Source of the DNA: an uncultured Collinsella sp.
GTDB lineage: Bacteria > Actinomycetota > Coriobacteriia > Coriobacteriales > Coriobacteriaceae
NCBI GenBank assembly: GCA_934654605.1
Contig: CAKUGH010000004.1
Coordinates: forward strand, 1 to 60,256
Direction of reading: 5' to 3'
DNA: 60,256 nt
Under the pieces are notes generated by a model. The model was not told where the DNA came from, ran no database searches, and worked only from the letters and a program-made list of their open reading frames with translations. Within the stretch, counting starts at the first letter, position 1, and each line of letters starts with the position of its first letter. Positions 7,878 through 16,980 of this stretch are shown here, in pieces. Made by a program: the position numbers and the translations under genes.

Positions 7878-8897
7878 ATGATGAAGCCCATGACGAAAAA
7901 GCTGCTGTTAGGAATTCCCACCGTGACGCTTTCGGCCGTGCTGGCGTGTTCGGTGGCCGGCTGTGGCGGTAGTGCTCCGAGCGGCTCGGCTGGCGGCTCG
8001 GGCGGCAGTGCCCCCGTAGAGAAGAAGGCCAAGGCCTATGAGTCGCAGACGGTCGAGGTGGCTGGCATAACCTATGAGTCGGTAGCCCACGGTACGTTCT
8101 ATCGCGGCGACGCTAAGCTGCAGGACGGCTTTTACCTGCACGTCAAGATCACCAACAACAATGAAAAGAACAGGACGTTTAGCTCCTTTAACGTGCATGC
8201 TGCCCAGGGCGATCTTGAGGCAGGCGACCCGTTGTTTACTTCCGGCAAGGCGGCCGTGCTCGACTACGTTGCAAGCGAGGCTCCCGATGAGCTTCACGAG
8301 GGCATCGACCTTTCCAAGAGGCAAGATATCGGTCCGGGCGAGACCGTTGAGTATGTCTACTTCTGGGCGCCCAAAACGGCGTACTACGGGCCCATCACTG
8401 TCGAGTTCGTAGACGCTTACGCTCCCGCTAAGAATCATGAGGCCATGCACTTTGACACCACGGGGTGTGAGACTAAGGAGTTCAAGGCGGCCGGTGGCGT
8501 GGCCGATTCTGGCGAGAAGGCAGATCTGACCGGCATCGATTGCGCATCGTACAGTATCGAGGTCGCCGATGGGTACACGCTGGATTCGTCCAACGAAGAG
8601 CACGAAAAGGCAGACTTCTTCCATGACGAGACTGGAGGACGCCTGCACATCAGCATCTTCCCGCGCTCGCCGGAGGAAGAGGTTGCAAGCCTGGAGCAGA
8701 TCTACGAAGGCAAGGAAACGACAACCGACCAGGTCGAGTACAACGGCATAACGTGGCTGCGCTTTACCGGTCCCGACAACGGTCATACGCTGTTTGCGAC
8801 GGCTCCCGCAACGGGCGAGACCGTCCGCGTGTCGATCGGCTGGAAGATCGACTGGGATGCTGCCGTGCCCATGATGGAGGCGCTGAAGCTCAAGTAA
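7878..8897 (+). CDS. Secreted lipoprotein, DUF5067-like first half
   Basis: Starting at ATG 7878 (eight bases after AAAGGAG) gives 339 residues. The frame stays open further upstream, but the signal peptide begins here. Basic residues and a hydrophobic stretch lead to lipobox VAGC with Cys29, then a Gly/Ser-rich linker to about residue 48. Residues of about 55-170 look like an Ig-like DUF5067/DUF4352 beta-sandwich (FYLHVKITNNNEKNRTF). Residues 185-339 form a second domain that I cannot name (YSIEVADGYTL, then HISIFPRSPEEEV). The protein should be anchored on the outer face of the membrane. No operon partner; a strong terminator follows. Function unknown. Confidence 0.8.
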   Translation: MMKPMTKKLLLGIPTVTLSAVLACSVAGCGGSAPSGSAGGSGGSAPVEKKAKAYESQTVEVAGITYESVAHGTFYRGDAKLQDGFYLHVKITNNNEKNRTFSSFNVHAAQGDLEAGDPLFTSGKAAVLDYVASEAPDELHEGIDLSKRQDIGPGETVEYVYFWAPKTAYYGPITVEFVDAYAPAKNHEAMHFDTTGCETKEFKAAGGVADSGEKADLTGIDCASYSIEVADGYTLDSSNEEHEKADFFHDETGGRLHISIFPRSPEEEVASLEQIYEGKETTTDQVEYNGITWLRFTGPDNGHTLFATAPATGETVRVSIGWKIDWDAAVPMMEALKLK

Positions 8898-8927
8898 CGG
8901 ATTGCGATTCCCACGTCAGGCGACTCA

Positions 8928-8963
8928 AGGGCTGGCTCCGAGTAATCGGGGCCAGCCCTTTTT
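8928..8963 (+). terminator. Rho-independent terminator of the lipoprotein gene
   Basis: AAGGGCTGGC at 8928-8937 pairs with GCCAGCCCTT at 8951-8960 and is followed by T residues to 8963. It also lies just beyond the stop of the opposite-strand gene ending at 8987 and could serve both. Confidence 0.85.
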
Positions 8964-8986
8964 GGTGTGCGAGCGCCAGACGAGCA

Positions 8987-9631
8987 TTACATTTTGTGCT
9001 CAAGTTCGCTGGCGTGCGCAAACAGCAGGTCGTAAAGGTTGATATGGAGTCCGCGATAATCGGGACAGGCGCGTTCGAGTGTTGAGATGCAACTGTCGAC
9101 ATCGAACTGCGCGATCCACATCGTCTCACGCTCGAGTTGGGCGAGCCACGCCTCGATGTAATCCAGGCCCCTAAGGTTGGTATCGATTGGTTCGCTTAGC
9201 TGGTAATCGATATCGCAGGGGACCGTGTGGGCGGCAAAACGCGTATCGTAGCGGGACTTAAGATCACCGAGGCTGGCTAGGGTATCCCGGAGCGCAACAT
9301 TGCGGATGGGCGGCATAGCGAGGACGATGCGTTTCCACGTGACGAGCGCATTGTCGATGCGGCAATCGAGTTCGGCTAGGTGGCTGTGCCAGAGCGCAAC
9401 GGGGTCTTCAACGCAGAGCGCCTGGATAGCTTCTTCGGGCGTGGCATCGGCGAGGCCGAGCGTATAAGCGATCGATAGGGTGAGCTCGGCCATTTCCTGC
9501 TGACTGAGCGATGAGGATCCATTCATGCAGTACAGGCTGGCAACGTGTGCCATGGGCTGGGCGAAATTGTGCTGTGCCCGCATGGTGTTTCGACGTCCGA
9601 CTTCCTGGATGTCGCTATTCATCAATGTCAT
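8987..9631 (-). CDS. Conserved hypothetical protein resembling DUF6179 (short form)
   Basis: This 214-residue protein starts at ATG 9631 and overlaps the end of the upstream gene by 17 bp, so the two are translationally coupled. ATG at 9622 is an alternative. The segment GSSSLSQQEMAEL, the later FAAHTVPCDIDYQL and the final HINLYDLL resemble, from memory, the core of DUF6179 proteins of Clostridia. Those are about 450 residues long and continue well past this point. Here the protein stops just after that core, so it is either a short subfamily or truncated. No membrane segments or catalytic motifs are visible. The family match is recall, not a search. Confidence 0.6.
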   Translation of the reverse strand: MTLMNSDIQEVGRRNTMRAQHNFAQPMAHVASLYCMNGSSSLSQQEMAELTLSIAYTLGLADATPEEAIQALCVEDPVALWHSHLAELDCRIDNALVTWKRIVLAMPPIRNVALRDTLASLGDLKSRYDTRFAAHTVPCDIDYQLSEPIDTNLRGLDYIEAWLAQLERETMWIAQFDVDSCISTLERACPDYRGLHINLYDLLFAHASELEHKM

Positions 9632-10178
9632 CGTCCCACTTCTCTCCGTTCCAGCCGGGTGCCGTTTCGTCGTAGTCCCATTCCGTTGGGTCGAACGTGT
9701 ATGTGCGGCCGGTGTCGTCGGTGAGGCAATAGCAGGTTTCCCCAGCGCTCTCTTGGGCCTGTTGATAGGTTTTTGAGAAGGCCATGAGCTCTTCGGTTGG
9801 TAGCGCTGCAACGTCAAAGGCGCTGCCCATCTCATCGAAACAATGGCAGATTGCCTCGACGATCTCTGTGTCGGGCACCTCGACGGAAAGCTCGTCCCTT
9901 GTCCGGTAGAACACTTCCTGAAGACGCGTTAAGGCATCCGCCGCATCGCAGATTTTCAAGCAAGAGGAAGGGGCAAGTTCCTTGGCAATCGCCACAACGG
10001 CGGGCGTTCCAAACTCGATTCGTTCGTTGTCCCGTAGGCAGAGTTCTCGATGCATTGCAAGATCGGCTGCCTCGCTCGCGGTAATCGTTATTCCTGCGGA
10101 GGCCAAGTGGCTATTGATTGTCGTACGTAGCGATTCTGCAGCGGATGAGCATATGGGGTTCAAGGGGCTTGTATCCAT
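9615..10178 (-). CDS. Conserved hypothetical protein resembling DUF6323
   Basis: This 187-residue protein starts at ATG 10178, which has GAAAGG eight bases upstream; ATG 10187 lies directly on that site and is unlikely. The central motif LCLRDNERIEFG and the following LQEVFYRTRDELSVEV match my memory of DUF6323 (LRENxRIEFG, then a helical F-Y-x-K/R-x-E segment). That family usually sits immediately upstream of DUF6179, as here. The last 30 residues are rich in D, E and W. It is soluble and all-helical by appearance. Function is undescribed as far as I know. Confidence 0.6.
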   Translation of the reverse strand: MDTSPLNPICSSAAESLRTTINSHLASAGITITASEAADLAMHRELCLRDNERIEFGTPAVVAIAKELAPSSCLKICDAADALTRLQEVFYRTRDELSVEVPDTEIVEAICHCFDEMGSAFDVAALPTEELMAFSKTYQQAQESAGETCYCLTDDTGRTYTFDPTEWDYDETAPGWNGEKWDDDIDE

Positions 10179-10332
10179 TAAAACCATCCTTTCGGTTGCG
10201 GTGGGTAATGCTTAATACCGCAACGAGAGAGGTGATACAAGACTGCAAATGACGAGGTAGATATGGTAATGTGACAACGAAATCAAGATGAATGTAATAG
10301 TGAATCGAAAGAAATCCGTGCCTGCGCGTTCA

Positions 10333-10421
10333 TGACAGACATGCTTTTCATAATGACAGATATAGTTGACATACGTTGATGAATGCAATATATTTCTGTC
10401 ATGTTGCAACGGATATCTGTC
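10333..10421 (+). promoter_or_regulatory. Promoter of the XRE operon flanked by four TGACAGA operators
   Basis: A near-consensus sigma-70 type promoter has TTGACA at 10366-10371, a 17-base spacer and TATATT at 10389-10394. TGACAGA lies at 10333-10339 and 10354-10360. Its reverse complement lies at 10395-10401 (TCTGTCA) and, as TCTGTC, at 10416-10421. The inner pair brackets the promoter, so bound repressor would cover the polymerase site. The likely binder is the small XRE protein encoded next. Confidence 0.75.
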
Positions 10422-10442
10422 CATTACTACGAAAGGAACTCC

Positions 10443-10673
10443 ATGCCGGGCAAAAAGAACCTACGCATGAAGGCGGCGCGCGCGGTGGCTGGCCTTTCGC
10501 AAGCCGACTTAGCCGAGGCGGTGGGCGTTACGCGTCAAACCATCGGCCTGATCGAGGCGGGCGGCTACAATCCCACGCTCAACCTGTGCGTGGCAATTTG
10601 CAAAGCGCTGCGCGTCACGTTGAACGACCTGTTTTGGGAAGACGAGATCGACGTCGACCCTAATGCTCTTTAG
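10443..10673 (+). CDS. Small XRE-family transcriptional regulator
   Basis: This 76-residue protein is almost entirely one helix-turn-helix domain. The recognition segment is QADLAEAVGVTRQTIGLIEAG, broken here only by its end at residue 41. The C-terminal tail is acidic (DLFWEDEIDVD), as in the YgzD/Cro-like regulators that accompany small membrane proteins. ATG 10443 follows AAAGGAAC by seven bases. It is ten bases upstream of a membrane-protein gene, and the pair should be cotranscribed from the promoter at 10366-10394. Autorepression through the four flanking TGACAGA sites is likely. Confidence 0.88.
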   Translation: MPGKKNLRMKAARAVAGLSQADLAEAVGVTRQTIGLIEAGGYNPTLNLCVAICKALRVTLNDLFWEDEIDVDPNAL

Positions 10674-10682
10674 GAGTTCGCT

Positions 10683-11267
10683 ATGAAATTTGAAGATTTA
10701 AAACTCGTGCAAAAGTGGCGTGAATATGCCGGCCCAAAGGATGAACGTCTGGAGGCTGAGAACGCGAAGATCTACAAGCTTGGTTTTGGGCTGCTTTCGT
10801 TTGGTATGTTGATGATCTTTTTCTACCAGTTTATAGCGCGACAGGTAGCGTGGGTTCACAGCGACGCCTGTGAAATGCCGCATGTCTTTGCAACGCCGTT
10901 TGAGGCCGCCATGTATGTGTGGCTTGTTCTCGTGATGCTAATCTGCGTGGTGCTGCAAACGCGGAAGGGCTATGTCGATACCAACCGTTTTGGACAGACT
11001 GAGCATCTTCCTGCCGGGTATTTCCTGCTTATCAGTGGTCTCAGTGGAGCTGTGAGCGCGCTTGTTGTCGCCGCGATGCGCTGCATCGCCGAGGCGCAGA
11101 TCGTACCGCTCGAAAGCGTCTTTTGGTTGGCGAACCTGGCTACGGGCGTGTTCTGCGGTGCGACGATTTTCATAGCCACATTCGCCGTTCTGTGCGCATC
11201 GTTCTTCACGGCGAAAAAGCGCCGCGCCAAGCTCGAGGCAGAGTTCGACGACGCCGGCGACATCTAA
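10683..11267 (+). CDS. Four-helix membrane protein, operon partner of the XRE regulator
   Basis: This 194-residue protein has four probable transmembrane helices at about residues 33-50, 74-94, 112-136 and 148-172. A charged N-terminal segment (MKFEDLKLVQKWREY) and a basic C-terminal tail (AKKRRAKLEAEFDD) flank them. The arrangement resembles DUF3796/DUF6773-like membrane proteins that are commonly encoded after a YgzD-type XRE regulator; this is recall. No catalytic motif is visible. Its role is unknown; the partner regulator suggests a regulated envelope function. Confidence 0.75.
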   Translation: MKFEDLKLVQKWREYAGPKDERLEAENAKIYKLGFGLLSFGMLMIFFYQFIARQVAWVHSDACEMPHVFATPFEAAMYVWLVLVMLICVVLQTRKGYVDTNRFGQTEHLPAGYFLLISGLSGAVSALVVAAMRCIAEAQIVPLESVFWLANLATGVFCGATIFIATFAVLCASFFTAKKRRAKLEAEFDDAGDI

Positions 11268-11272
11268 TGCGT

Positions 11273-11310
11273 AAGGGGCTGGCTCTGGGTTATCAGAGCC
11301 AGCCCCTTTT
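11273..11310 (+). terminator. Strong rho-independent terminator of the XRE operon
   Basis: A 15-bp stem formed by AAGGGGCTGGCTCTG at 11273-11287 and its complement at 11294-11308, with a 6-base loop and trailing T residues. Confidence 0.88.
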
Positions 11311-11354
11311 TGTTCGACGAACAGGGTCAGCGCCGCTCAAAAAGCGGCTGAGAG

Positions 11355-14300
11355 TTAGCGGGACCCATCCGTACCGGCTTCATCGGTGTCGCTACGCTCG
11401 AGTGCGGTGCGGCGGGCGCTGTAGGCGACGAGGCCGGCTCCGGCTGCGGCGAGTGCTGCTGCGGCTGCCGTCAGGGGGACGTTGCTGTCGCCCGTGCCAG
11501 CGAGCATGCCTGATTTACCGGAGCGCTTGCCGTTGCCGTGGTCTTTGCCGCTGCCAGAGCCGCTTCCGCCGGAGCCGTCGCCGCTCGAGCCGCCATCGCC
11601 GTCCACGGTCATCGGTGCGTCGTGGAGCCCCGTCGTATCCGCATTGCCACTTACGCCCACCAGCACCTCTGCGCGTTCGCATGCCGCGTCGGGAATGTGG
11701 AGCTCGTGCAGTACGGCGCCCAGTGCGGAGTTTGCGCCCGGGCGAATCTCCTCAAGCGTTACGGGGTCGAGTGCAACCAGGTCACGCGCCTTTGCGTAGA
11801 GCGTGACGCGTTTGCCCACCTCGTCGCTCCAGCTCTCCGGGATGGCAAAGTTCATGCGGAACTGTGCCGTGCAGCCCGGTGCCAGCACGGCGTTGCCGTT
11901 GTCGGCTACCAGCGGGTGTGCGGCAAAGCGCTCGCCCAGTGCCTCGAGTGTGTACTTCACATGTGCTATGTCGTTGGCCGATGCGTCCTCAGCAAGCTCA
12001 GGATCGTAGATCGATGCCATGCGTGCGTTCGCTCCGAACCCGATGGATGCGCTGGAGAACGGCTGGTTAGAGCCCTCTCGGTACAGATCGATCGTACCAG
12101 CGGTGAGCAGCGTGTTGCCGTCGTTTCGCACCGTGACCATGAAGGATTCGCCTGCCGCTCCGGGCACCACCGCGCCCGAGGTAGCTACCGCGCCTGTCGG
12201 CGTCGCGCACGCTACCAGGGGCACTTCGATGCCGTGCAGTTCTGCTTCGCTCTGCTCGGCGCTCACGATGTGCGTGGCGAGCGACGAGAGCATGCCGTCC
12301 GAGGTCAAAAACGTCGTTATCTGATCGATGGGGTGCTCCAACTCGCAGAGCACGAATGGCTCCGTGAACAGGTCGTCGATCAGGGTGCTGGCGAAGATGC
12401 GGAAATGTTTGCCCATTACCGCCACCGGCTCGCCATCTTCGTCGTAGGTTTGCCCCACTTTGCCGTCGGTGTTCTCTACGTACATCACGCACCGGCCGTT
12501 GTTGCTCGCGCTGAACGACGCCGGGCCACAGCCCACGGCGCCCACGGGCTCCGACGCAAATGCCGTCGCGCCTCGTGTCCAAGTAATATGCTGCAACTGC
12601 TCGTCGACGGTTGCCAAAAAGCCCGTGTGCTGCGGCCACGGCACCACGTGCGGCACCGAGGCGTCCGGCGACATGACACCCCAACCCGCGATGGACTGGC
12701 CGATCACGGCGTACGATGCGCAACCGCAGCCGTCTGCGGTTTCGTATGCAACGGGCACCACCATTTTGCCGTTGACGTTCTCGGGCACGCCCAGCTCGAT
12801 GCTCGACGGTGCCTGCGGAAAGCGAAGAACCTGACGGAACGTGAGGCTGTCGCCCGACACATCCGACCACAGGGTAAAGCACTCCAGCGCGACCTCTGCC
12901 TCACTGCCCAGCGCCTTCTCGGCGGTGGCTCCGCGGCGGTGGAGATAGGCGCCCGACAGACGTCCGTCGACAAGCGTCTTGCCTACTGTGATACGCGGAC
13001 ATTGCAGGCAATGGTAGCCGTCCTCCTGCAGGCGGCCGCGCGAGATGCTGCGCCACGACGTGTGCGATACCACGCGAACTTCGCTATTACTTATGCGCAG
13101 GCGCACAACGGACAGTATGCCGGCTGTGCTTGCCGTATCGAAAAGGGTGTTGTCGCCAGCGGGACGTTCGCCCGAGACCAGCAGCACGTAGGCGTCTTGG
13201 TTTCCTCTCCCGTCCGTATATTCCACCACGTCGAAGTCGTAATCGAATATGCCGTTGCGCTCCACGTCGCCCTCGCCAAACCCAAGGGGGGAGTCGACCG
13301 GCATAGGTGCGGACCACGCGCCGTTTGCCTTCGTGTGTACCACCAGGCGCGAACGGCCATCCTCGCCGTAGCGCACCGAAGCGATACGGAACAGGCATTC
13401 CACGCCGGCTATCTCCGCAAACTTCATGTGGGCTTCGCTGAGCACGCCGGTGAAGAGTACGTTGTCGCTCGAGGGCTTTATACCGCCGCGCTCGTCCTCC
13501 GACACGCCGGCAGAATTGGCGTTCAGGTCCGCAATGGCGTTCGTCGCCTGCCCGATGTAGGTGTACTCATACAGCGGCGCGGCGTTTTCGTCATTCTCCA
13601 TCAGAGCGTGGACGAAATGTTCGACCTGTCCCGTGTCATCGCTCTCTGCGTCCGCGTCGAGCTCAATGCGCGTGACCGTTTGCTCCCAATCGCGCACGAC
13701 CGGCGCGACGTTTACGGCGGTGGCTGCAACTTCGGCGCATGCGAGCAGCTCGGCATTGGTGACGATGGTGGCTGACGCGATAAACTGCGGCACACCACCT
13801 GCCTCGGCATTGCTGGTCGCGCCAAAGCAGGCATCCAGCGTATACGGCGTGTCTCCGCCCAGTGCCAGCTCTGAGCGCTGGAGCACATACTGGTCGCCGT
13901 TGTTGACCGACATGTTCCACGAATCGAGAAGTGTGGGCCACGACCCCGACCAGGCCTTGGTGGTCCACTTGAACATGATGAACTGGAGTATCACGTCGAC
14001 ATCGACGTCGGCACCCACGCGCAGGCGCGGAAGCTGGTGGCCGTCCGCCTTCTCGTACCCAATGAACAGTGTGAGGGATGCAGCACCGCGCACGGCGGAT
14101 GAGGCGACGCCTGCAACGCCGGCTCCAAAGGTGACGGCAAGCCCGATCTGGATGGTGAATGATCCCGATGTATTGGAATAGTCGAGCGAAATGTTTTTGA
14201 AGAACGCCGCACCGCTGCCGTGCGTGTGGGCGCCTACGGCGAGTGCCAGTTTCGCCAGCACCCAAGGGTTGACGTTTAGGAAAAACGGCACCGGGCCCAA

Positions 14301-15704
14301 GGTGAACTGCTCGGTCCAGTTGAGGTCGGTTTTTACTTGGAAGAGGGCCTTAATATTGCCAAACGCCGGATCGTTGTTATCGCCCCAAGTTTTGCCTACC
14401 CAGTCGTAGGCAAGCGATCCGTACACCTGTGTTGCGATATCCATCGTGAACAGCAGCGTGCAATGGTGACGAAGAAACTTGGTGTTTCTTGGGTCGGTGC
14501 CCGAGCCGGCGCTCATGCTCTTGTACTGATTCCACTTCCCCTTCATCTCGTCGAGGTAGCGGTTTGCCTGCTTGGCGCCCGACTCGCGCGGCGACTTCTT
14601 CCAGTATTCCGGATCCGGATTGCCCGAATCGTTCATGTAGCTGGCCGGTTTGTATCCTCCGCCAAACAACACGTACCCGGCAAACGAGAAATCGAAGAGG
14701 ATCGGAAACGTGGGCATCCAGCAGGTGAACTTGTTGCCGCCGATACCGGGAAACGCCGCGGGGAAATCAAACGGAGTGACCTCTTGATCCATGGTGGTGG
14801 GGATGATGGTCGTCGAGCCCGATTCGGCCTTGGAAGCCGGTGCGGTGGCAACGCCCATGGGGGAGGAGAGCGTGTAGGTTTTACCCTGGTAGTCGAGCGC
14901 AAAGCGCAGCCTGCACCCTTCTTCCAGAAGGCCCGACGCCGCATCGAGGAACTTGTCTTCGAGCGTGAACGTCGCCAGATTATCCGCACCCGTTGCACTG
15001 GCCTTGACCTGGCCAATCTGCGTGACGGTTTCGGGCGAGCTGCCCACGGCGGGCATTACTTTGTTGATGCGCAGCGTTGCCTGCCCGCCCTGCGGCAGGT
15101 GGGCCTGGACGGTAAAAGCATGCGTGTCGGGCTGCGCATTCGCTGCATCGTCTTTGGGCATCGCCATGAACGTGGCGTCGGCGTACTGGATGTCCCATTC
15201 GTCAAACGTGAGCTGGCGAAAGTATGGCTCACCGTCGGAGAGCGGACGCGTGGGCGCAGTAATGGCGGTACCGCCCTGGATGCGTGCAAGGGGAATCTCG
15301 ACATCGCGGTAGCCTGGCATGCTGATGGAGATGCCGCCGTTGAAGTCATACGCGTCAAGGAGCGTCGCCTCGTCCACGTAGCCTTCCGAAAGCGGGGCAA
15401 CCTCAAAGATCGCCGTGCCTTCGTCATCAGTTGTGGCGGCGAGCTGTTTGCCCGCGGCATAGCGCGACGTCAGCGTGACCTGGGCGCCCGCGATGGGGTT
15501 CATCTTGTTGGCGACGTCGACCACCACCACGCCGAACATGGTGCGCGAGAGCACCAGGACCTTGAAGGGGTCTTCTTCGTCGGCATAGGCTTCGGTGGGC
15601 GCGAACGGCAGTATGAAGGCGTTTGAGCTGCCCGGCACGCGCGGCAACATAATGCTCGCCAGCGAGGACGCTCCGGCAACAAGTAACGAACGGCGATCAA
15701 GCAT
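11355..15704 (-). CDS. Very large surface protein with LAGTG sorting signal
   Basis: This 1449-residue protein begins with MLDRRSLLVAGASS, a twin-arginine-like signal whose Ala-rich cleavage region ends near residue 41. An early segment, about residues 55-135, looks like a carboxypeptidase-regulatory/Ig-like fold (DVANKMNPIAGAQVTL). The middle has aromatic-rich stretches and a probable beta-propeller-like region that I cannot name. Near the C-terminus a Gly/Ser linker (about 1365-1390) leads to LAGTG, a hydrophobic helix (LTAAAAALAAAGAG) and a basic tail. LAxTG is the motif of class E-type sortases in actinobacteria, so wall anchoring is likely. No sortase is encoded nearby. A LuxR-type regulator lies 156 bp upstream on the same strand. 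Confidence 0.8.
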   Translation of the reverse strand: MLDRRSLLVAGASSLASIMLPRVPGSSNAFILPFAPTEAYADEEDPFKVLVLSRTMFGVVVVDVANKMNPIAGAQVTLTSRYAAGKQLAATTDDEGTAIFEVAPLSEGYVDEATLLDAYDFNGGISISMPGYRDVEIPLARIQGGTAITAPTRPLSDGEPYFRQLTFDEWDIQYADATFMAMPKDDAANAQPDTHAFTVQAHLPQGGQATLRINKVMPAVGSSPETVTQIGQVKASATGADNLATFTLEDKFLDAASGLLEEGCRLRFALDYQGKTYTLSSPMGVATAPASKAESGSTTIIPTTMDQEVTPFDFPAAFPGIGGNKFTCWMPTFPILFDFSFAGYVLFGGGYKPASYMNDSGNPDPEYWKKSPRESGAKQANRYLDEMKGKWNQYKSMSAGSGTDPRNTKFLRHHCTLLFTMDIATQVYGSLAYDWVGKTWGDNNDPAFGNIKALFQVKTDLNWTEQFTLGPVPFFLNVNPWVLAKLALAVGAHTHGSGAAFFKNISLDYSNTSGSFTIQIGLAVTFGAGVAGVASSAVRGAASLTLFIGYEKADGHQLPRLRVGADVDVDVILQFIMFKWTTKAWSGSWPTLLDSWNMSVNNGDQYVLQRSELALGGDTPYTLDACFGATSNAEAGGVPQFIASATIVTNAELLACAEVAATAVNVAPVVRDWEQTVTRIELDADAESDDTGQVEHFVHALMENDENAAPLYEYTYIGQATNAIADLNANSAGVSEDERGGIKPSSDNVLFTGVLSEAHMKFAEIAGVECLFRIASVRYGEDGRSRLVVHTKANGAWSAPMPVDSPLGFGEGDVERNGIFDYDFDVVEYTDGRGNQDAYVLLVSGERPAGDNTLFDTASTAGILSVVRLRISNSEVRVVSHTSWRSISRGRLQEDGYHCLQCPRITVGKTLVDGRLSGAYLHRRGATAEKALGSEAEVALECFTLWSDVSGDSLTFRQVLRFPQAPSSIELGVPENVNGKMVVPVAYETADGCGCASYAVIGQSIAGWGVMSPDASVPHVVPWPQHTGFLATVDEQLQHITWTRGATAFASEPVGAVGCGPASFSASNNGRCVMYVENTDGKVGQTYDEDGEPVAVMGKHFRIFASTLIDDLFTEPFVLCELEHPIDQITTFLTSDGMLSSLATHIVSAEQSEAELHGIEVPLVACATPTGAVATSGAVVPGAAGESFMVTVRNDGNTLLTAGTIDLYREGSNQPFSSASIGFGANARMASIYDPELAEDASANDIAHVKYTLEALGERFAAHPLVADNGNAVLAPGCTAQFRMNFAIPESWSDEVGKRVTLYAKARDLVALDPVTLEEIRPGANSALGAVLHELHIPDAACERAEVLVGVSGNADTTGLHDAPMTVDGDGGSSGDGSGGSGSGSGKDHGNGKRSGKSGMLAGTGDSNVPLTAAAAALAAAGAGLVAYSARRTALERSDTDEAGTDGSR

Positions 15705-15860
15705 CTTGGGCTCCCATCCCGCAAATATCGGTGGAAATAATCAAATTATGCGAGAAGGTGTCCTGTCGCGGTAGTGCCGTTCGAGGGGCAAAATGTCCAA
15801 ATGCGAATGCGGAAGCGCGGGAGCGCTGGGGTGCGTGTGGCGTGTTCGGCAGGCGGTCCG

Positions 15861-16865
15861 CTAGCGCAACATGTGGGCAACCAGCTCGGCGCGAGTTCCG
15901 ATACCAAGCTTGGCATACACGCCGGACAGGCGGTTTTTAACGGTGCCTGGCGATACTTCCATATGGCGTGCGATTTCGGCGTTGGTCCATCCGCGGCAGG
16001 CGAGCATGGCCATGGTGAATTCCGTGGTGGTTAGATCGTCAGCCACATCCTCGCCCGAGTCGGGGTTGTGGATGCGTCGCCATCCGTAGCTAAAGCGGTA
16101 CGTGATCTCGATGATGCGTGCGAAATCGTCGGGGTATTGCTGTTTTAGGCACGCCTCGATAAGTCCCTGCAAAAGGCCATGGTGCTCGCCGATGAGCTCG
16201 ATAAGGCCGTCGGGGCGTGCGATGCTCCAAGCAGTTTCGAAATGCGTCTTTGCGGCGTCGACGTTTTTGAGGCTCATGCAGGCCATTGAGGCTGACAGAT
16301 GCAGGAACAGCTCCGAGATGGGATAACTTTCCTGTTTCATGATCAGGGCGTTTTCCGCCATGCCCAGGCTACGGCCATATTCGCCTCGTAGGTACAGGGC
16401 ATGCGCCATCACGTAACTGGCGAACAGGCGCAGGCCTTCGGGCAGATGTGCCGCAAGTGGATAAAACTCTTCGGCAGAATACGGGGAAGGCAGGTGCAAC
16501 AGGACACTTGCGGCCGAGGCGAACAGAATGTGCATGGCGTGAACGGCGGGCGATTCCTCGTCAGCTGGCGTATCGAGGATGCCCGCAAGGCAACGGCGGG
16601 CATCGGCGATACGGTTGAGCGAAAGGCTGGCATATCCGCAGATAAAGCATGCGGAATAGCGCAGTGCGGGGTCGGTGGCGTCAAGATAGGGACGTGCCGT
16701 CTCGGCGGCGGGGGAGGACTGTCCGCGAAAGTACAGTGCTTCCGCCGTAGCGATGGTGCGTGAATCGGCGTCAATGATGCTTGCGACTGCAGCGTCAATC
16801 TGCCCTGGCGCAAAGGCGGTGCACATTAACGGCATGGGAACGCGCGAGCAGTCATCGCAGTCCAT
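15861..16865 (-). CDS. LuxR-family transcriptional regulator with a helical N-terminal domain
   Basis: The 334-residue form starts at ATG 16865, seven bases after GGGAG; the frame is open 12 codons further but without a better start. Residues of about 30-240 are helical and TPR-like (EALYFRGQSSPAAET; ALYLRGEYGRSLGMAENA). Residues of about 268-332 are the LuxR-type helix-turn-helix, with TNAEIARHMEVSPGTVKNR and the ending LGIGTRAELVAHML. There is no receiver domain and no Walker motif, so it is neither a NarL response regulator nor a MalT-type ATPase. It is transcribed toward the surface-protein gene, which is its most likely nearby target. Confidence 0.83.
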   Translation of the reverse strand: MDCDDCSRVPMPLMCTAFAPGQIDAAVASIIDADSRTIATAEALYFRGQSSPAAETARPYLDATDPALRYSACFICGYASLSLNRIADARRCLAGILDTPADEESPAVHAMHILFASAASVLLHLPSPYSAEEFYPLAAHLPEGLRLFASYVMAHALYLRGEYGRSLGMAENALIMKQESYPISELFLHLSASMACMSLKNVDAAKTHFETAWSIARPDGLIELIGEHHGLLQGLIEACLKQQYPDDFARIIEITYRFSYGWRRIHNPDSGEDVADDLTTTEFTMAMLACRGWTNAEIARHMEVSPGTVKNRLSGVYAKLGIGTRAELVAHMLR

Positions 16866-16980
16866 CTTCCATCTCCCAACAGCTGGCAACAATAGCAGCA
16901 ATTGTACTCCTGCTGCTCGGGACTGGAATTTGTGGGTATCGCCTACGATTATGCCGAACGTATAAAGGGAGGTCCCCGGT

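Noticed and set aside
11538..15626. Long plus-strand open frames opposite the surface-protein gene
   Set aside because: They mirror the coding frame of the 1449-residue protein and have no ribosome binding sites or recognisable domains.
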